This document shows positions 1-14,002 of a stretch of DNA of 64,000 nt, in pieces. The stretch is taken from contig JACEEZ010006466.1 in assembly GCA_016584305.1 (NCBI GenBank), forward strand, positions 491,001 to 555,000. Reading direction: 5' to 3'. Source of the stretch: Chionoecetes opilio (taxonomy: Eukaryota; Arthropoda; Malacostraca; Decapoda; Majidae). Within the stretch, counting starts at the first letter, position 1, and every line of letters starts with the position of its first letter. The translations under genes and the position numbers were made by a program. The notes below the pieces were generated by a model. That model had not been told where the DNA came from, did no database searches, and worked only from the letters and a program-made list of their open reading frames with translations.

Positions 1-3000
1 AGTAATCACTTTAAACGAAGCCATTGAGAGGGGCATAGTAGATTCTGAATCTGGTCAGATCAACACAAAACACGGACCTATATCTATATTAGAGGCGATT
101 GACTCAGACATGTTTGTGACAGATGCAGTGGCGAGGGTAGATTGGCTTCCTCCTCTCGGCATGACTTTTCCTGTGGCCCTGGAGAGAGGCCTTGTTGATG
201 CTGACACCAAAGAAATAATACACCCACTGACAAGCGATCGCCAACCCTTAAAGAATGCCATCGAAGATAATTTCATACTTGCTCTGCCTTGTCCAATTTT
301 GCCAGATAGTGTGCAGGTTACCCAAGCTCTTGAGTGTAACCTAATCAACACAGATTTATGCACCTTTACTGTCCCTAGCACAGGTGAAAAAATTCCTGTT
401 GAGAGGGCAGTAGAGAGCGGTATGCTTCAGATTAAACCCATGACCACTGTTGTTGCTGGTGACGGAGAACAAAGAACCACCATAACAGAAACAGTCACGT
501 CCTATGAAACCATTATTACAAAGACCGTTCGAGTCACGGCGGGCCACGTGATGGTGAACCAAACGGAGGTGAAAAATACCACCACGGGAGAAATCATACC
601 CATAGAGGAAGCTAAAAAGAGTGGTATAGTGGTTGAAATAGATGAAGAGGAGGAAGCAGAAGGAAAACCAACCTTCCGGGAGGCGGTGGAGCAGGGACAC
701 ATTGATTTTGCCAGTGGCACATTCAAGGATCCAAATACTAACAAGGAAGTACCCATCGCTGAAGCCATCCAACAGGGTCTTGTGCAGCCCACGGATCCCG
801 CGCCGTCCACTGAGGTGACCAGTAAGATCAACATTATGCAGGCCTTTTCCACCATTTATCATGAAAAGTCTGGTAAATTCAAAGACCCCGAGACAGGGAG
901 CCTCCTGACCTTAAACGAAGCAGTGGAAAAGGGTGTGATTGACCCCGACGCCATGGTCTACGATACAAAGAGTGGCGACGCGCTTAGCACCAAGGAAGCC
1001 GTTGAAAAGGGTGTCATTGATGTGGAAGCTGGTGACTTCATCGATCCCAAATCAGGTAGTAAAGTCAAGGTGAAAGACGCAGTCAAGATGGGTCTCTTGG
1101 TTGTCCTTGGGGCTCCAATTCTCGCCGGAATGGCAGTAAAGGAAGTGATCAAAAGTGCTCGTGAAAAATCAAAGAGAACTTCGTCACCCACCAAGACTAC
1201 AATAATTACTGATAAAGGGGAAGAGTACGTTCCCTCCAGAAAGGCTGAAGAGATGCTTAGCCGGCCATTGCTGCGGACAGAGGACCAGATATATACTCCA
1301 GTCATCGAAATTGGCCAGAAAATGACGCTTAGAAGAGCCATGGAGGAAGGTTACGTCGATGTTGACTCGTGTGTGGTTGTGGTTCCGTCTACTGCCACGA
1401 GGTGGCCCCTGAGGCGGGCAGTGTTGGAAGACCATACCACACTGGTGACTGTGATAGAGATTCGCAGCCGAACCGAAATTTGGGTTGTAGAAGAGACTAC
1501 CATTATTACAGAGGTTGTCAAGTCCTTAGATCCAGCAGTACTGACTGAGAGGGGAGAGTTCGATCCGAAGGAAGGAAAGTTTATTGATCCAGTCACGAGA
1601 GATCCCATAGCCTTCCATGAGGCACTGGAAAAATGTTCTCTGAGTCCTGATCACACAATAGTTACTGACCCATCTACTGGAAAAGAAATAACCTTGACAG
1701 AGGCTATCAAGAAAAGTGTTGTGGATCCCACCACAGGTGAAATCTTGGATCCACAAACAGGAAAATCTGTACCATTTTTTGAAGCCGTCAAGAGGGATCT
1801 AGTGAAAGTTGATGACAGAAAAGATCAGAAGAAAGAACAAGAAAAGCCAGACGATTCAGTAACTATCAGTGAAGCCATCAACTGTGGTCTTCTGAAGCCC
1901 GAGACTGGAATATTTACAAATCCCGGCACTGGAGAGAGCATGAGCTTGGGGCAGGCCATCCAGAGCGGTCTGCTTGACCCCACTTCCATCCAGATTGTAG
2001 ACCCTCGTAGCGAAGAAAGTGTCTCTCTGAAAGAGGCAGTGGAAACTGGGCTCATCGATCTTGATTCAGCTACATTCACAGACCCTGAAACTGGTTGTGA
2101 GGTAGAATTCGTTACTGCGCTCGTGAAGGGAATTTTGGTACCCAAAAGGAAACCAATGTCATTGGTAGCGATAGTAAAGAAGGATTTGTATGACGCTAAG
2201 TCAGGCAAGGTCACAGATACCTTGATGAAACAAAAGTTGGAAGTCGACGAGGCAGTGAGGCGAGGCATCGTGGATCCCTTCATCACACTCTGCAAGGATA
2301 CAAAGGCCAACAAGTATGTGACTCTAGAGAGCGCCTTGAACAGTGATTTGGTCGTTGCTCAAAATGGGAAGCTAAAGAACACCAAAAATAACAACTTCCT
2401 TACCTTCGATACAGCAGTACAACAGGACCTTATTGTTACCAAACGCAAACCTGTTCCTCTCACAGAGGCGGTGATGAGTGACATGTACGAGCCCCATACA
2501 GGTTCATTTTATGATCCTTGCGAGGGGACAGAGTTAACCTTAAATTCATCATTATCCTGCAAGCTAGTGGACGGAAGTCCATGTAGAGTTTCGGTGAATG
2601 AAGAATTGTACACCGTGAGTGATGCTCTCGACAAGGCAATCCTGGACGGGGAAGCCGGGCGACTGCTGCAGCCCGATGTAATGAGTCTGGATGAAGCAGT
2701 GAGGAGAGGCTACATTATCACCTCCCTGGGATCACTGTCACTGCAGCAGGTGCTGGAGGACGGCCTTTACGATCCTGAGACTGGCCTCGTTACCGTGAAT
2801 GGTGACCGCATTACCATTAAGGAAGCCATCGAACAAAGCATCATTGATCCAACTAGTATGTCAGTAAAAGATCCACGCACTGGAGAGCCGCTTTCTTTGG
2901 AGGAGGCTATCAGAGTTGGCATAATCGATCCAGAGTCCGGCACCTTCAGGGACCCTGTAACTGGGGCCGATATCGAACTGACTGAAGCATTATCAAAAGG

Positions 3001-5401
3001 CATGATTGTTGAAGGTCGCACTAAGTTCACACTATACCAAACGGTGACTAAGGGCTTGTATAATCCCAGTACAGGCCGCATCACTGCACCGATCTCTCAG
3101 GATCAGATGACTGTAAGTCGGGCAATTCGTAGCGGTCTTGTTGACCCTAATACCACCCTCGCTCGTGATCCTGATACTGAACAGCTTATGAGCTTTAAGC
3201 AGGCTGTCTGCAAGGAACTGATTGACTCACATGCAGGAGTAATGAAGTTTGGTAGAATCAAGAAAGTGAATTTCAAAGATGCTTTCGAACAGGATTATCT
3301 TCTAGAGGCCCAGATGCCAATGGCGCTCAGGGTAGTAATTATGAAAGAACTGTACAACGAGGAGAGCGGAAGGTTTTTTAATCCTACCACAGGCAGCTGG
3401 ATAACTCTCTCAGAGGCCTTATCCGTTCAGATGATCGACCCTGACTCAACTCACGTCAAGGACACACTTTCGGGTCGTCTTAAGAAGATGAACCTCAGGG
3501 ACGCTATTGATGCAAATATAATTGATGGAGAAACAGCACTTGTAAAGAACTACCAGAGTGGAACCTGGCACACACTACTGGAAGCCTATGATCTAACACT
3601 GATCGTGGACAGTCGTGTGGCAATGTCCCTCCAGCGTGCCCTGCACCAAGGACTTGTTGATGATGATCAGGGCCTTATCACAGACGTTAACACAGGCCGA
3701 AAGATTACACTCCATGAAGCAATGCGGCGGTTGGTAATAAACCCAAGCCTCCCCTGTTACCTAGACCATACCACCAACGCCTGCCTTTCCCTCGTGCAGA
3801 CCTGCGGGGAGGGTATCATTGATCGCCGACTTGGCAAGTTCATTGATCCAAAATCTGGTTGCACTCTGACCCTTATGGACGCCCTCGAGCATGGCATGAT
3901 CCTGGACATCGACAAGCCACAGAATTTGCATGAGGCAGTGACCATGGGCTTTTGTGATTCCAAAACGGGCCGCATGATTCAGCCAAACACAGGCCGCAGG
4001 TTGACTTTGGCCGACGCTTGCAAGCAAAACATCGTCGATCCAACCACTTCGATCATTAGAGCAGCTAATGAACCAAAATTCATGAAACTGAACGTTGCCG
4101 TAAAGGAGCGCATCATTGATGATATTAAAGGAAAGTATATCATGCCCGACACGAAAGAAATCTCTCTTGACGAAGCAACCAAGCGACACCTTATTCTTCC
4201 CGCTAAGAGACCTTTGACTGTGGAAGAGGCGCTGCAGTATTGTCTATACTCGCCAGACACTGGGAAGTTTACAGAACCAAACATTGGCGACAAAATGAAT
4301 CTGCAGGAGGCCATTACACACGGCCTCATAGACGGCAACACATCTGCTTTCAAAAACCCAACTGACAAGTCCATGAAGAGTATCAGGTCTGCTATAGAAG
4401 ACAAAAATATTGACGTTGCCAAGGGCGTTGTCGTCCATCCTCAGACCAAGAAGGTTTATACCATTGACGTGGCATTTGAAAAGGGCTTAATTGTGACAGT
4501 TAGTAAGCCAATCAGTTTCATGCAGGCTGTCAAACAAGGATCCATTAACTTCGAGGAAGGGACATACACTGATCCAGAAACAAGCATCCAATATACTCTG
4601 GAAGAAGCACTACGCTTCGAGCTGATCGATCCAGACTCAGCTGTCATCAAGGATCCCAACACTGGCAGATACAAAACCCTGAAGAGAGCCGTGCAGGAGG
4701 GTCTTGTTGACTTGAAAAAGCGAGCTCTGTACGACCCACAAAGTGGAACCCTAAAAACGTTGTGCATCATTTTCGACCAGGGCACAATTGTATTCCTAAG
4801 GGAGCCTCTAACCTTTGATGAAGCCATTGATAAAGGTTATCTTGACACTGAAACTGGAATGTATACTGATCCCAACTCGAAGGAAATACTGACAATAAAA
4901 GAGACCTGCCGCCTCGGTCTGATTGATCTCAAGACAGTGTTGATCAAGAATATCCGCTATCGTCAGTTGCTGCAGCCTGCTGAGGCCTGTCAGGTAGGGG
5001 TCCTTGATGCCGAGAATGGCAAAGTGTGCAACACGTCATCGAACCAACTGCTGACTATTGCTGCCGCCATGGACGCTGGCCTAATCGTCACCCCTCGTCG
5101 GGGCATGGCCTTACTGGAGGCCCTCGACTATAACTTGTATAACGCTGAAAATGGCCGCCTGCTGAACCCCCACGTGAAGGAGCACGTGACGTTGCAGGAG
5201 GCAGTGGCGTGTGGATTGATTGACAGCACCACAACTATGGTAAAGTGCCCGGCTCAAGGCACCATCCAGACCATGTGTGACGCAGTACGAAGCGGGGTGC
5301 TGGATGAACAAGGTGGTGCCGTTGTGGACACGGCCAAAGGCACCCGCTACCCTCTACCAGAGGCCCGCCAACATGGTTACCTCCTCACCGCGCAAGCGCG
5401 G
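1..5401 (+). CDS. shot: Spectraplakin giant plakin (plectin) repeat exon, 5' incomplete
   Basis: This exon is open from the first full codon at base 2 to the donor after 5401 (CGG|GTAAGA), 1,800 codons with no intron. It is built from tandem repeats of about 38 residues in which the pattern L-x-E-A-hydrophobic-x-x-G-hydrophobic-I/V-D-P-x-T-G returns dozens of times; this is the plectin/plakin repeat, which in plakins binds intermediate filaments. Arthropods lack typical cytoplasmic intermediate filaments, so its role here is less certain. A hydrophobic stretch (GLLVVLGAPILAG, bases 1090-1128) and a basic Ser/Thr linker (1150-1200) break the repeats. The first Met (110) is internal, since the repeat pattern continues upstream to the window edge. 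In the fly gene the equivalent exon is alternatively used, making a long isoform, and the same is likely here. The frame runs 26 codons into the intron before a stop; I read that as intron. The exon leaves in phase 0. Confidence 0.92.
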
Positions 5402-6468
5402 GTAAGATGCACCAGTAACTGGGCTTTGGGAATGACACTGCACTCAAAACTACCACAGCTAACCGCTCTCTGTGTATTATAAGTAGTACTCACAATACAC
5501 AATACTGTACAGTGTACTACTTGCTACTGCTATACTTTTGTTGGAATGCCTGCACCAGTTACTACTACTACATACAGGCAATAGATGGCTTATAGCTTTC
5601 TCTTTATGGTATGTGTATGAATGAATGTTGGCAAAATAACTCACTTTTGAGTGCCTGAGGTGTATTTTTGGTTCTGAGTGGTACTAACCCACATGTTAAT
5701 ATTTGGCTTTGGCAACTAAACTTGGTGAAAGGTTCACTAATTGGATGTACATTATTTTAATTTTTATTATTTTTTCCAGGTGTACATCTTTATTTATTGA
5801 TGATTTATGGCTGAATTTTGGCTTGTCTTGTAGTCTTAAGGAGTAGCTTGTAAGGTGCTCTACTTTTTGTGTCATTTGTGTTTTTGTTTGCATTTTTTTT
5901 CAATTTTTTTAATATTTTAGATATTTTTTTTCTTTCACGTTGTGGATGTTATCTTGTTACCTTGTGCCTGCAGCCGAATATTTTCCTGTGCATTACGACT
6001 TTTTGGCTGTCTGTCATGGACCGTGGGCTTACGCGACTGCCTGCCCTCCATGGCTTGTGTGACCCTGTGACCCGACCTCTCCCCACACAACCCCCATACC
6101 TCACTCCTTCCCTGTCCATCCAATCCACCCACATCTGTAGACACCAACACCTTCCATGAAAGCTTTACTAACAAGTTTCTTTTACTTTCTACTTTTGATT
6201 TTCTTTTCGTTCTGTATGTTGGTAAAGTTGCATCCAATGTTAAAAAAAAATATGTTGCCGTGCATTGTCACTTGTTAAAGCACGTAGTCCAAGTTTTGTG
6301 TGATATTTAATGTAGGCGCAGTAGCTGTCACTCGTCTCCTATTCACGACTTTGGGTGGCGGTGTCGTTGCCCTTGTGGTGCGATCCGTACACTGCAGTGG
6401 TGAAAGGGTGTCGGGAGCCGCTGCGTCACAGACAAGTGGGTAACGTGTGTTGGTGGTGTGTCTTGCAG
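5402..6468 (+). other. Intron after the plakin-repeat exon
   Basis: The donor is GTAAGA and the acceptor TCTTGCAG. The sequence is T-rich (several T runs between 5750 and 5940). I see no gene, repeat element or RNA in it. Confidence 0.8.
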
Positions 6469-6615
6469 CAAGCCATGATCGAAAAGTACCGGCAGTGCGA
6501 CTCCACCATCGTAGACATGGTGGACAACGTGAGTGAGATAGAGAGGCGCCTGGCGGAGCAAGAGCCTGTCAGTGAAAATCCCAACGGCCTTCGCAACCAG
6601 ATTAACACCGTGAAG
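6469..6615 (+). CDS. shot: Spectraplakin exon, start of spectrin rod
   Basis: This exon has 49 codons and is phase 0 at both ends (TCTTGCAG| and AAG|GTAAAT). It encodes a charged amphipathic helix beginning QAMIEKYRQCDSTIV and containing ERRLAEQEPVS, a pattern typical of spectrin-repeat helices with an inter-repeat 'P-V-S' turn. It joins the giant plakin exon to the rod, and it can also be reached from upstream plakin-domain exons when the plakin-repeat exon is skipped. The frame continues without a break into the next exon. The methionine at 6475 is internal. Confidence 0.88.
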
Positions 6616-6778
6616 GTAAATTTGATATTCTGTTGAAGGCTTGTATTAGTTTCTGTATTACCTTTGTGCATTACTGAAATACAAGTGATATTGCTCAGCT
6701 ATCTATCTGAGCATAATGTCATTCAATCTTTTGAAGATTATAATATTACTAATGTAAGTTACTTCCTTTGTATTATAG

Positions 6779-7357
6779 GCAATCAAGGATGAATTGGACG
6801 AGATGTTCCGCCCCCTCGGCACCTGTCTGGATGGTGTGCGGCAGGTGGTGAACCAAGGCGGCGATGTTTTGTCTCGCGAGGAACTGACCTCCCTCGACCA
6901 GGCAGCCACCTCGCTCAAGCAGCGTTACGATCACTCCGTCGTTCAGGCCGACACCACCCACCGCCGGCTCACCACAGCAATGGAAGAATTTTCCAAATAC
7001 GAGAAAGAGATTGCTCTTTTTGAAACATGGTTGAAGCAAGCCAACAAAACCTTGGTGGAGAAGGAACGACTTTGTTCCGACCTCAACAAGATCAAACATC
7101 ACGAGCAGGGTTGCCGGGACTTCCTGGGCGACGTGATCGCGCATCAGGCTGACCTGCGTTTCATCACCATGGCTACCCAGAAGTTCTTGGACGAATCAAG
7201 CCTTTACCTGCGCACCGTCAACAACTTCCGCACCACATTACCTGAACGCTACCCGTTGCTTCAAGCTGATCCTGATTCAATGGTGCGCGATGCTGCCGAT
7301 GAGGTCTCCGCTGAGTTCAAGGGTCTCCTCGCTCGCACCAATAAGCTGGTTGATAAG
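6779..7357 (+). CDS. shot: Spectraplakin exon, spectrin repeats
   Basis: This exon has 193 codons, phase 0-0, acceptor TATTATAG and donor AAG|GTTCGT (a weaker donor). The protein is entirely alpha-helical and heptad-like, with the repeat landmark 'FETWLKQANKTL' (W in helix A). It covers roughly one and three-quarter spectrin repeats of the rod that separates the actin-binding and microtubule-binding ends. No catalytic motif is present. The call is secure from composition, frame and position between other rod exons. Confidence 0.9.
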
Positions 7358-7481
7358 GTTCGTTAAGTCCAGAGACATCTGTTCATGTCCTATAATTTTT
7401 AGTGAATACATACTGTCTATTATTTATGTTTTCTTTTAGCTATAAAAATGTTAATAAGCACTGTTCTCTTCATTCACGCAG

Positions 7482-7915
7482 GCCACTAGCGTTGGGAACA
7501 AACAACGAGACTACACCGAGGCCATAGAGAAAGCAACTCGCTGGCTGAAGGACACTGAGGTCAAAGTTACCCGCATTCTGCAAGAGCCTGTTGGTGCTGA
7601 ACCCAAGATTGTCCAAGACCAACTGGACAAAGCCAAGGTCACCAACAATGACGTTGTGGCTCAGTCTCGCCTCATTGATAATTGTCGGGTCTCTTCGACC
7701 TCTCTGCTTCGTGCCCTCGAGGGACAACTGACAGCCAATGAACAGACAGCCATCGAGCAGCCTCCAGAGGAATTAGCTGAGAGGTATGCTGAGTTGGCCG
7801 ATCGTCTGGGTCATCGCTGCCAGGAGCTCGACACCGCCCTTGTCCAGTGCCAGGGAGTTCAGGAGGGTCTCGATTCCCTTATGAACTGGCTCAACAACAT
7901 CGACCTCCAGCTTAA
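7482..7915 (+). CDS. shot: Spectraplakin exon, spectrin repeats
   Basis: The acceptor is CACGCAG. The exon holds 144 codons plus two bases and leaves in phase 2 (CTT AA|GTGAGT), so the last Lys codon is completed by the exon at 17132. Helix A landmarks 'ATRWLKDTEVKV' and 'DSLMNWLNNIDLQ' show the start of two repeats about 115 residues apart, the usual repeat spacing. The next exon is 9.2 kb away across a repeat-rich intron. Confidence 0.9.
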
Positions 7916-9340
7916 GTGAGTACCCCAAAAGCTTCATGTTTCTTTCTCGCGGCTTTCGTATCTTACTTTAGGAAAATTGTAGCCATCTATGTAGGGCGAC
8001 GAGGCGAGGGTGCAGGGTGAGGATAGACTTCAGGAAGGTGAGGGAAGAGCTGTTGCATACTATTTCAAAGACGAAAAATATGCCTGATTTTAAAACCTGA
8101 GCACATGAAGGGGTGCTATTTCACTTTCATGCTTCTTCCTAGTACTTAACTGTGTTACATGACGGGAGATTTGGTGGCACAATAATTAGTAAACACAGGA
8201 GGTCGGTCATTATAAGTATTCGGTAAAAAGAGTATAATAGCCGAGAGATCCTTCCGCTTCCTGCTTGAGAGAAAAGCTTGTCCACAAAACCGCGGCTTAA
8301 GGAACCAGAAGTTATTGTCGTCAGGTCAAGCGTTTTGTTGCCTTGACCTTGACTCTACGTGCATAACAGAGTGCGGCGCGGATTACTCCACTTGAGTGTC
8401 ATGAGTCAGCCAGAAACACAACATATTCGTTTGTTCAGGAAAGTCGTGGTTTCTCGGTTTCACAACAAGGGATGGTGATACAGTGTGTACAAATGTCCGG
8501 ATAAATAGAGGCATAACATTCCCTATAGTGGCATATATGTATAAACGCTAGGATTGTTATTGGATTTTCGTTTGCGTGCCGAAAGACAATTTTTGTTTCT
8601 TACGCCTTTATGATACTTTATGATATGATATGATACGCCTACTTTACTTGCTTCTGTCTGTCCTTAGCGGATTACAAAATCATACTTTCCCCCCCTTAAA
8701 TTTTCACATTCTAAGACTGTCTTGAAGATTATTTAGTAATGGATATGAGGATTCATCACTTATTTTGTCTGTTACTTCTATTCGACGTTCACTAGCAAAA
8801 ATATACGATACATTTTTTTATCTTTCTCTGTCTCTCCGAACAGATTCTTATTCTTTCCTATTCATTTGTTCCCGTCGCCATGCGTGTTGCAAGCATTTAT
8901 ATTTCATGGTCATCACTTTGTTCCCACGACACGACCGCTTATCGGTCGGTGTTTATGTTCATCAGTGTTTTATCTGATTCTATTATGAAACTTTTATACT
9001 GTTGCTTACAGAGTCAAACATTATTGTGGTGATAGCCTTGTTTGTGGTGATAGCGCTGCCACCGAAACAGTGTGTTGAGGCGAGGCTTTGGTGGCGTGGC
9101 GTGGTAGTCTTGTGGGTAGTCATGGTCGGATGGCGGAAGTTTTGACCAAGGCAGGGTATTAAATTTTGTCATGATGGCGGCGCGTCAGCTTTGTGGCGGT
9201 GAGTGACATGCCCTTGTAGGGAAGGTGATGAGGAGCTGACGTTACGGGAAGGTTTTTTTGTGCAAGATGATGTGTGGCTGTTGTTGCTGCCGCTGCGTAT
9301 ATTGTGTTGATAGTGCTGACCAATGTTGTGCTGGCTGAGT

Positions 9341-9665
<325 letters not shown>

Positions 9666-12291
9666 GCCGTAGTTTTCCGATATAGTTAAGGATATGAGGT
9701 CACATTCAGGTGTGAGATAAGAAGCCGTGATACAAGAAAACTGTTGCCAGCCTTGTGCATTGTACTGTAGGAGGCAGGAGCGTCCTCATCCCCCCCATTG
9801 TTGTTTATATCCCCCTTAAAGAGTGTGTGTTGGTTGTACTCGCCCGTCTCAAGTCTTAATGCCTTTAAGTATCCGTTATCAGGCTTTCCATTAGGTGTTA
9901 TCTCCATCCCTACGCCGGGGTGTTAATCAAGCTTAACAACATTTCATATCGACCTATTATCAGCACAAGTCACATCGTTGTACTTTGATATGTGGAAAAA
10001 TTATACTATTCATGTATTTGCTTACGCTCCGTATTAGGTCTACCAGGTGATAAACCCAACCCTGTCCTCATGCTTCTGACTAGTTTTTGTTGATCATTTG
10101 GATAGTTCTTGAAGGTAACTCGCCTTGACAAGAGTAGAAGCGTGAATGTGTCAGCATAATAGAAGTGTTCTTAGCGAGTGAGGGGCGGGGGCGGCGTCGC
10201 TGTGTTTGGTTGTGAGGGGCTGTAGCGCCGTCACGATGGGCGCGGCCAGCTGTAGGCAGGCCGTGTGGGACGTCCAGCCCACGTGTTTTCTAGTTAAGGC
10301 GGAAGCTCTCCACGTAGTATTTTGTATCTTTCCTCTGTTCCTTCTCATCTTCGCTCAACACTTTCTCCTTCGTCCTTTCAATCCTCCCTCCATCCTTCCC
10401 CTCCTCTCCATTTGCACATCCTGCCTGATTATTGATTTTGGTTCAGTCGGCGCCTCCTTTTGCCTTCCAGTCGAAAATGTAGATTTCTCCTGCGACCTTG
10501 AATTGATGAGGTGTGGGGGTTCAAGGCTAGACAAGTAGAATTTCAGTATACGTGGGCGTGGTGCGTGCGTAAGATACACTGAACGAGATGCCGATAGTTG
10601 TCTGTTGCTTTCCCCTCCCTGGTCCATGCTGCGAACCGAGAACTCAAACTGATGTAGCTTATTAATTAACATGGTGGCTACGAGACTGCTTACCTGTGGA
10701 CGCAAGGCACATACTGTAGAGTTCGTTTAGCAGATGTTGCCGGGCCTTGCGTGTGGCGGCATCTCGCACCGTTGGCATCTGGTACCTCCATCAGCGCCAG
10801 GCACCACTATACCAGCGGTCCAGCCAGCCAGTCAGTGTTGTTGAAACCCTCGGTGTGGTTGGGTGTAGTGTGCTGCGGTACAGACTGTGGTTCCCGTCCC
10901 TGATAACCCAGCTCCCCTGGCTACCCATCCCGTCTTGACAACTATGCTGTTGCATTCGGAAGTGAAAGTGATGCATTTCTTTTAAGTGTTCTTGTGATGA
11001 GAAAAATTCCTGATGAAGTGCACCAGATCGAATTATTGAAGTGCAACGTTTCAAGCTCCATACAATATAATTTGTAGTTTGCTGCGATCGAAAGCACCAG
11101 TGCCATGATTATAAAATCTGAGATGCTTTTATGCTGCCAGTATATGTGGTGATTTGTGTTACGAGAGTTGGGATGAGGCAGTTCGTCCCACCTGAGTGCA
11201 TCACGCGATCTTAAAGTGATCGTGTTAGAGTAAGACAGTGCCAGCTGTGTGGCGGGGCTGGGACGCTGCAGCCAAATGTCACCTTAAAGAAGGTGTTTTT
11301 ATAGGCTGGTGAGGAGCAACACTGAGTGGCCGGCCGGTGGTGGTCTGTCACCTGCACCATTATTCCCCTGGGCGCCGGAGATGAGATGATGGTGCACATT
11401 CAACATCCTTACCCTACTGGCCTGAAATATGTGGATTGTGGGGCAAGAATCTCATGCTTCTGAAGTGAAAGTTGTGTGATGTTTTGCTAAATGAAGTTGT
11501 TGGGCCGGTGCCTCGGTTGATTAAGTGCCAGAAAGGAGGACAGAGTGCCAAGCTGCAGCGGGAGGCACGTGACGCTCCCGGTGTATGATGCTGCACTGCC
11601 CACGCGACTTGGCGCTGGTTGGCCCTTGTTGCTGTCCTTAGCATTCAGGACCTGGCATCATTTTGGCACTCAGCATTTCTACGGGTCTATACATGAAGAC
11701 AGTTTGTGTGTCACTGCTAAGGTTGTGGAGGGGGCGAGGGTGCACAGTTGGCCAGACTCGCAGTGGTGCCACGATCAAGGGAAGAGTAGGGTGTCATGTC
11801 AGGTCCCGGAAGGTAGCCAGTCGCACCGCCTCCCTGATACTTTCACTGCCGCCCTTGAATGCTACTTCAGAAATGCTTAGTATTTCTTGACTGACAACAA
11901 TTTCACAACAAGATATCAAAAACCATTGTACAAATATACGCACGATTGTTGAAGGATTCTGTCCCGAGGTGAACACGAAGTTACATGCACGTGGAGGAAA
12001 AATGTCTTAGAAAAGTTAACATTTAGTGACGGAGTGAAGACGCCGCAGTGATATCAGGTGCATGTAAGCCTGCCACCCCGCAACCCTTTAGCCGCGTGAT
12101 ATACTTGACGTTCCCTGTAGCGATAACAGATTACCATGATGGGCGGCGGGGCGTGAGGGAGGCGGGTGGGGCAAGCCATTACCTGCAACACCAAGAAGGA
12201 ACAGAGTGTGATAGGGAAGTAAGGTGATAAGCGTGTCGCGTATCACCCCGCCAGGATAACGCCCAGTCCCATCACGATAACCATCACAGCC

Positions 12292-12313
12292 ATGGCAGAT
12301 AACAGCCCGCCTG
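12292..12313 (+). promoter_or_regulatory. Candidate alternative first coding exon (3' end) in the long intron
   Basis: An ATG in very good context (CACAGCCATGG) opens seven codons, Met-Ala-Asp-Asn-Ser-Pro-Pro, plus one base, then meets a strong donor CTG|GTAAGT. If transcribed, the 5' UTR would lie in the moderately GC-rich stretch upstream (about 12040-12291). It leaves in phase 1, and the first downstream exons that accept phase 1 are those at 38638 and 39056, both at the start of the main spectrin rod. Spectraplakin genes are known to use internal promoters. I see no clear core promoter, so this is a candidate only. Confidence 0.35.
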
Positions 12314-13964
12314 GTAAGTGTACTTCAGGAATCACTTTCTATCACAATCACAGGAGTCTTATCACCTTCGTAATGCAATGTGTACTATTTATGTAAACGT
12401 GGTACATGTACAGATTATAAAGCGTTGTTGTTGCAGTGCATGTGATGGTGGCACTTGTCAATGAAAATTATTATCGCATATGTTTTGTTTGAGCCAAGTC
12501 AGCCAGAAACCCGTTCGCCCACCCGATTGGCAACACTGTCCGTCACCCGAGGATTTATGGACCACGACGTGACACACACATCATAAGCGTGAGGCGACGA
12601 CGAGTTGTCCTCCCGAACCGTGACCCTTTTGACCTCGTGATGACATTTAAGTTTGCCGGAATGTGGCATCGTGTGGCCAAGACTCACTCGTGTTCGTGGC
12701 TTTTGCAAAAACTTAACGTCGTGTTTGTAGGTGTCATGCGAAGTTCATATAATTGGTGCAGCGTAAACCTTTATATCATCATCAAGAGCCTTTGCACCTA
12801 ATCTATGTTGTTCTTGTTTATCTTTCATTGTCTTCTTCGTTTCCTCCTCTTCTTTGTCGTGTGTCCTTATCTCAATCACTTACTCTTTTTCCTCTTGCTA
12901 TCCTTCCTTCGTCAATCTCTTTTTCTTTGTTTACCTCTACACCCTCCTCCTACCCTCCTTCATCATATAATTACCCACTGTCCTATAATGAAGAAGGTGA
13001 TTATACTCTTGCGTAATAACGATATGCGTTGAGGGATCGCTTGACATGTGGGTCATCTTGTGAAAGGCACCATGAAGGACTTGGCCCCCAGCCTCCTGTT
13101 GTACTCCTGATCACGTATCAGTATCCAACATCATTAGAGAATAATGAAGCACAGGATGGGGAGGACAAAAAAGAAATGATATGATGAAAGCATTAACGTT
13201 TTTGTGTCGTCTATCTCTTCCTCCGAGATTGGATTTTTTGTGTGTTTGTTATTTTTAAGCTTGATAGTCAGCATCATAGTTTTTGCCTCAGATAAAAGTG
13301 GTCGAGTGAGAACAGAATATTTCCCTGTAATGTTGTTTGTTTGTTGTGTCTCCAAATGACTACTGTGGTTGGATAGGCCGACAAAAACTAATGAGATTTA
13401 ATATTTATGAGCAAAGAAAACTCGTCCAGAAGACCTCGTTCAAAATTCGAGAAAAGATATTAAGAACAACCTCACGTATTGAATGAGGATTAAAAGCATC
13501 TGAATTATAACCCAAGTCAGCTTTAAATACTCGGTGTGTTCTTAAAGCTATCATTGTTTACCACCAAAGGTCATATAGATAGGGGCGTAAATTCCCTCTT
13601 TAATGCACCCTTGGTCACCCCGTAGTCTATTCTCGGCCTAAGTACGCGTTTGCTACATGTATAAAATTTGTATCGATGCACAAAGGCTGCGTGCATGTGT
13701 GTATATATACGTCGCAAAGATACCATGACAAGGGGTCCTCTCCATAACCGTGACACGTACATGCAGATTACCCCAAGGCTTCCCAGGCCATGCACACACT
13801 GGCTATAAGAAAATATACAAGAACGGAGGCGCTGAACGGGGAATTAGTGGAGGCAGATTAATGGCCTCAGTACCCACACGTGTAATTCTGGCAGGATGGG
13901 GAAAGAGGGTGTTGCTGCCGCCCCCTTCAGATGAATCTCCTGATGGGGGGACGTTATTAAACCT

Positions 13965-14000
<36 letters not shown>
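13965..14000. repeat. (GA)n microsatellite
   Basis: A short array of about 18 GA units. Confidence 0.95.

Positions 14001-14002
<2 letters not shown>

Noticed and set aside
110..112. ATG at 110 as the start of a gene
   Set aside because: The plakin repeat pattern and the open frame continue upstream to base 2, so this Met is internal to an exon cut by the window edge.
5402..5482. Gene end at the TAA codon near 5480
   Set aside because: The coding pattern ends at a good donor (GTAAGA at 5402), and a frame-compatible rod exon follows at 6469. The extra 26 codons are intronic.
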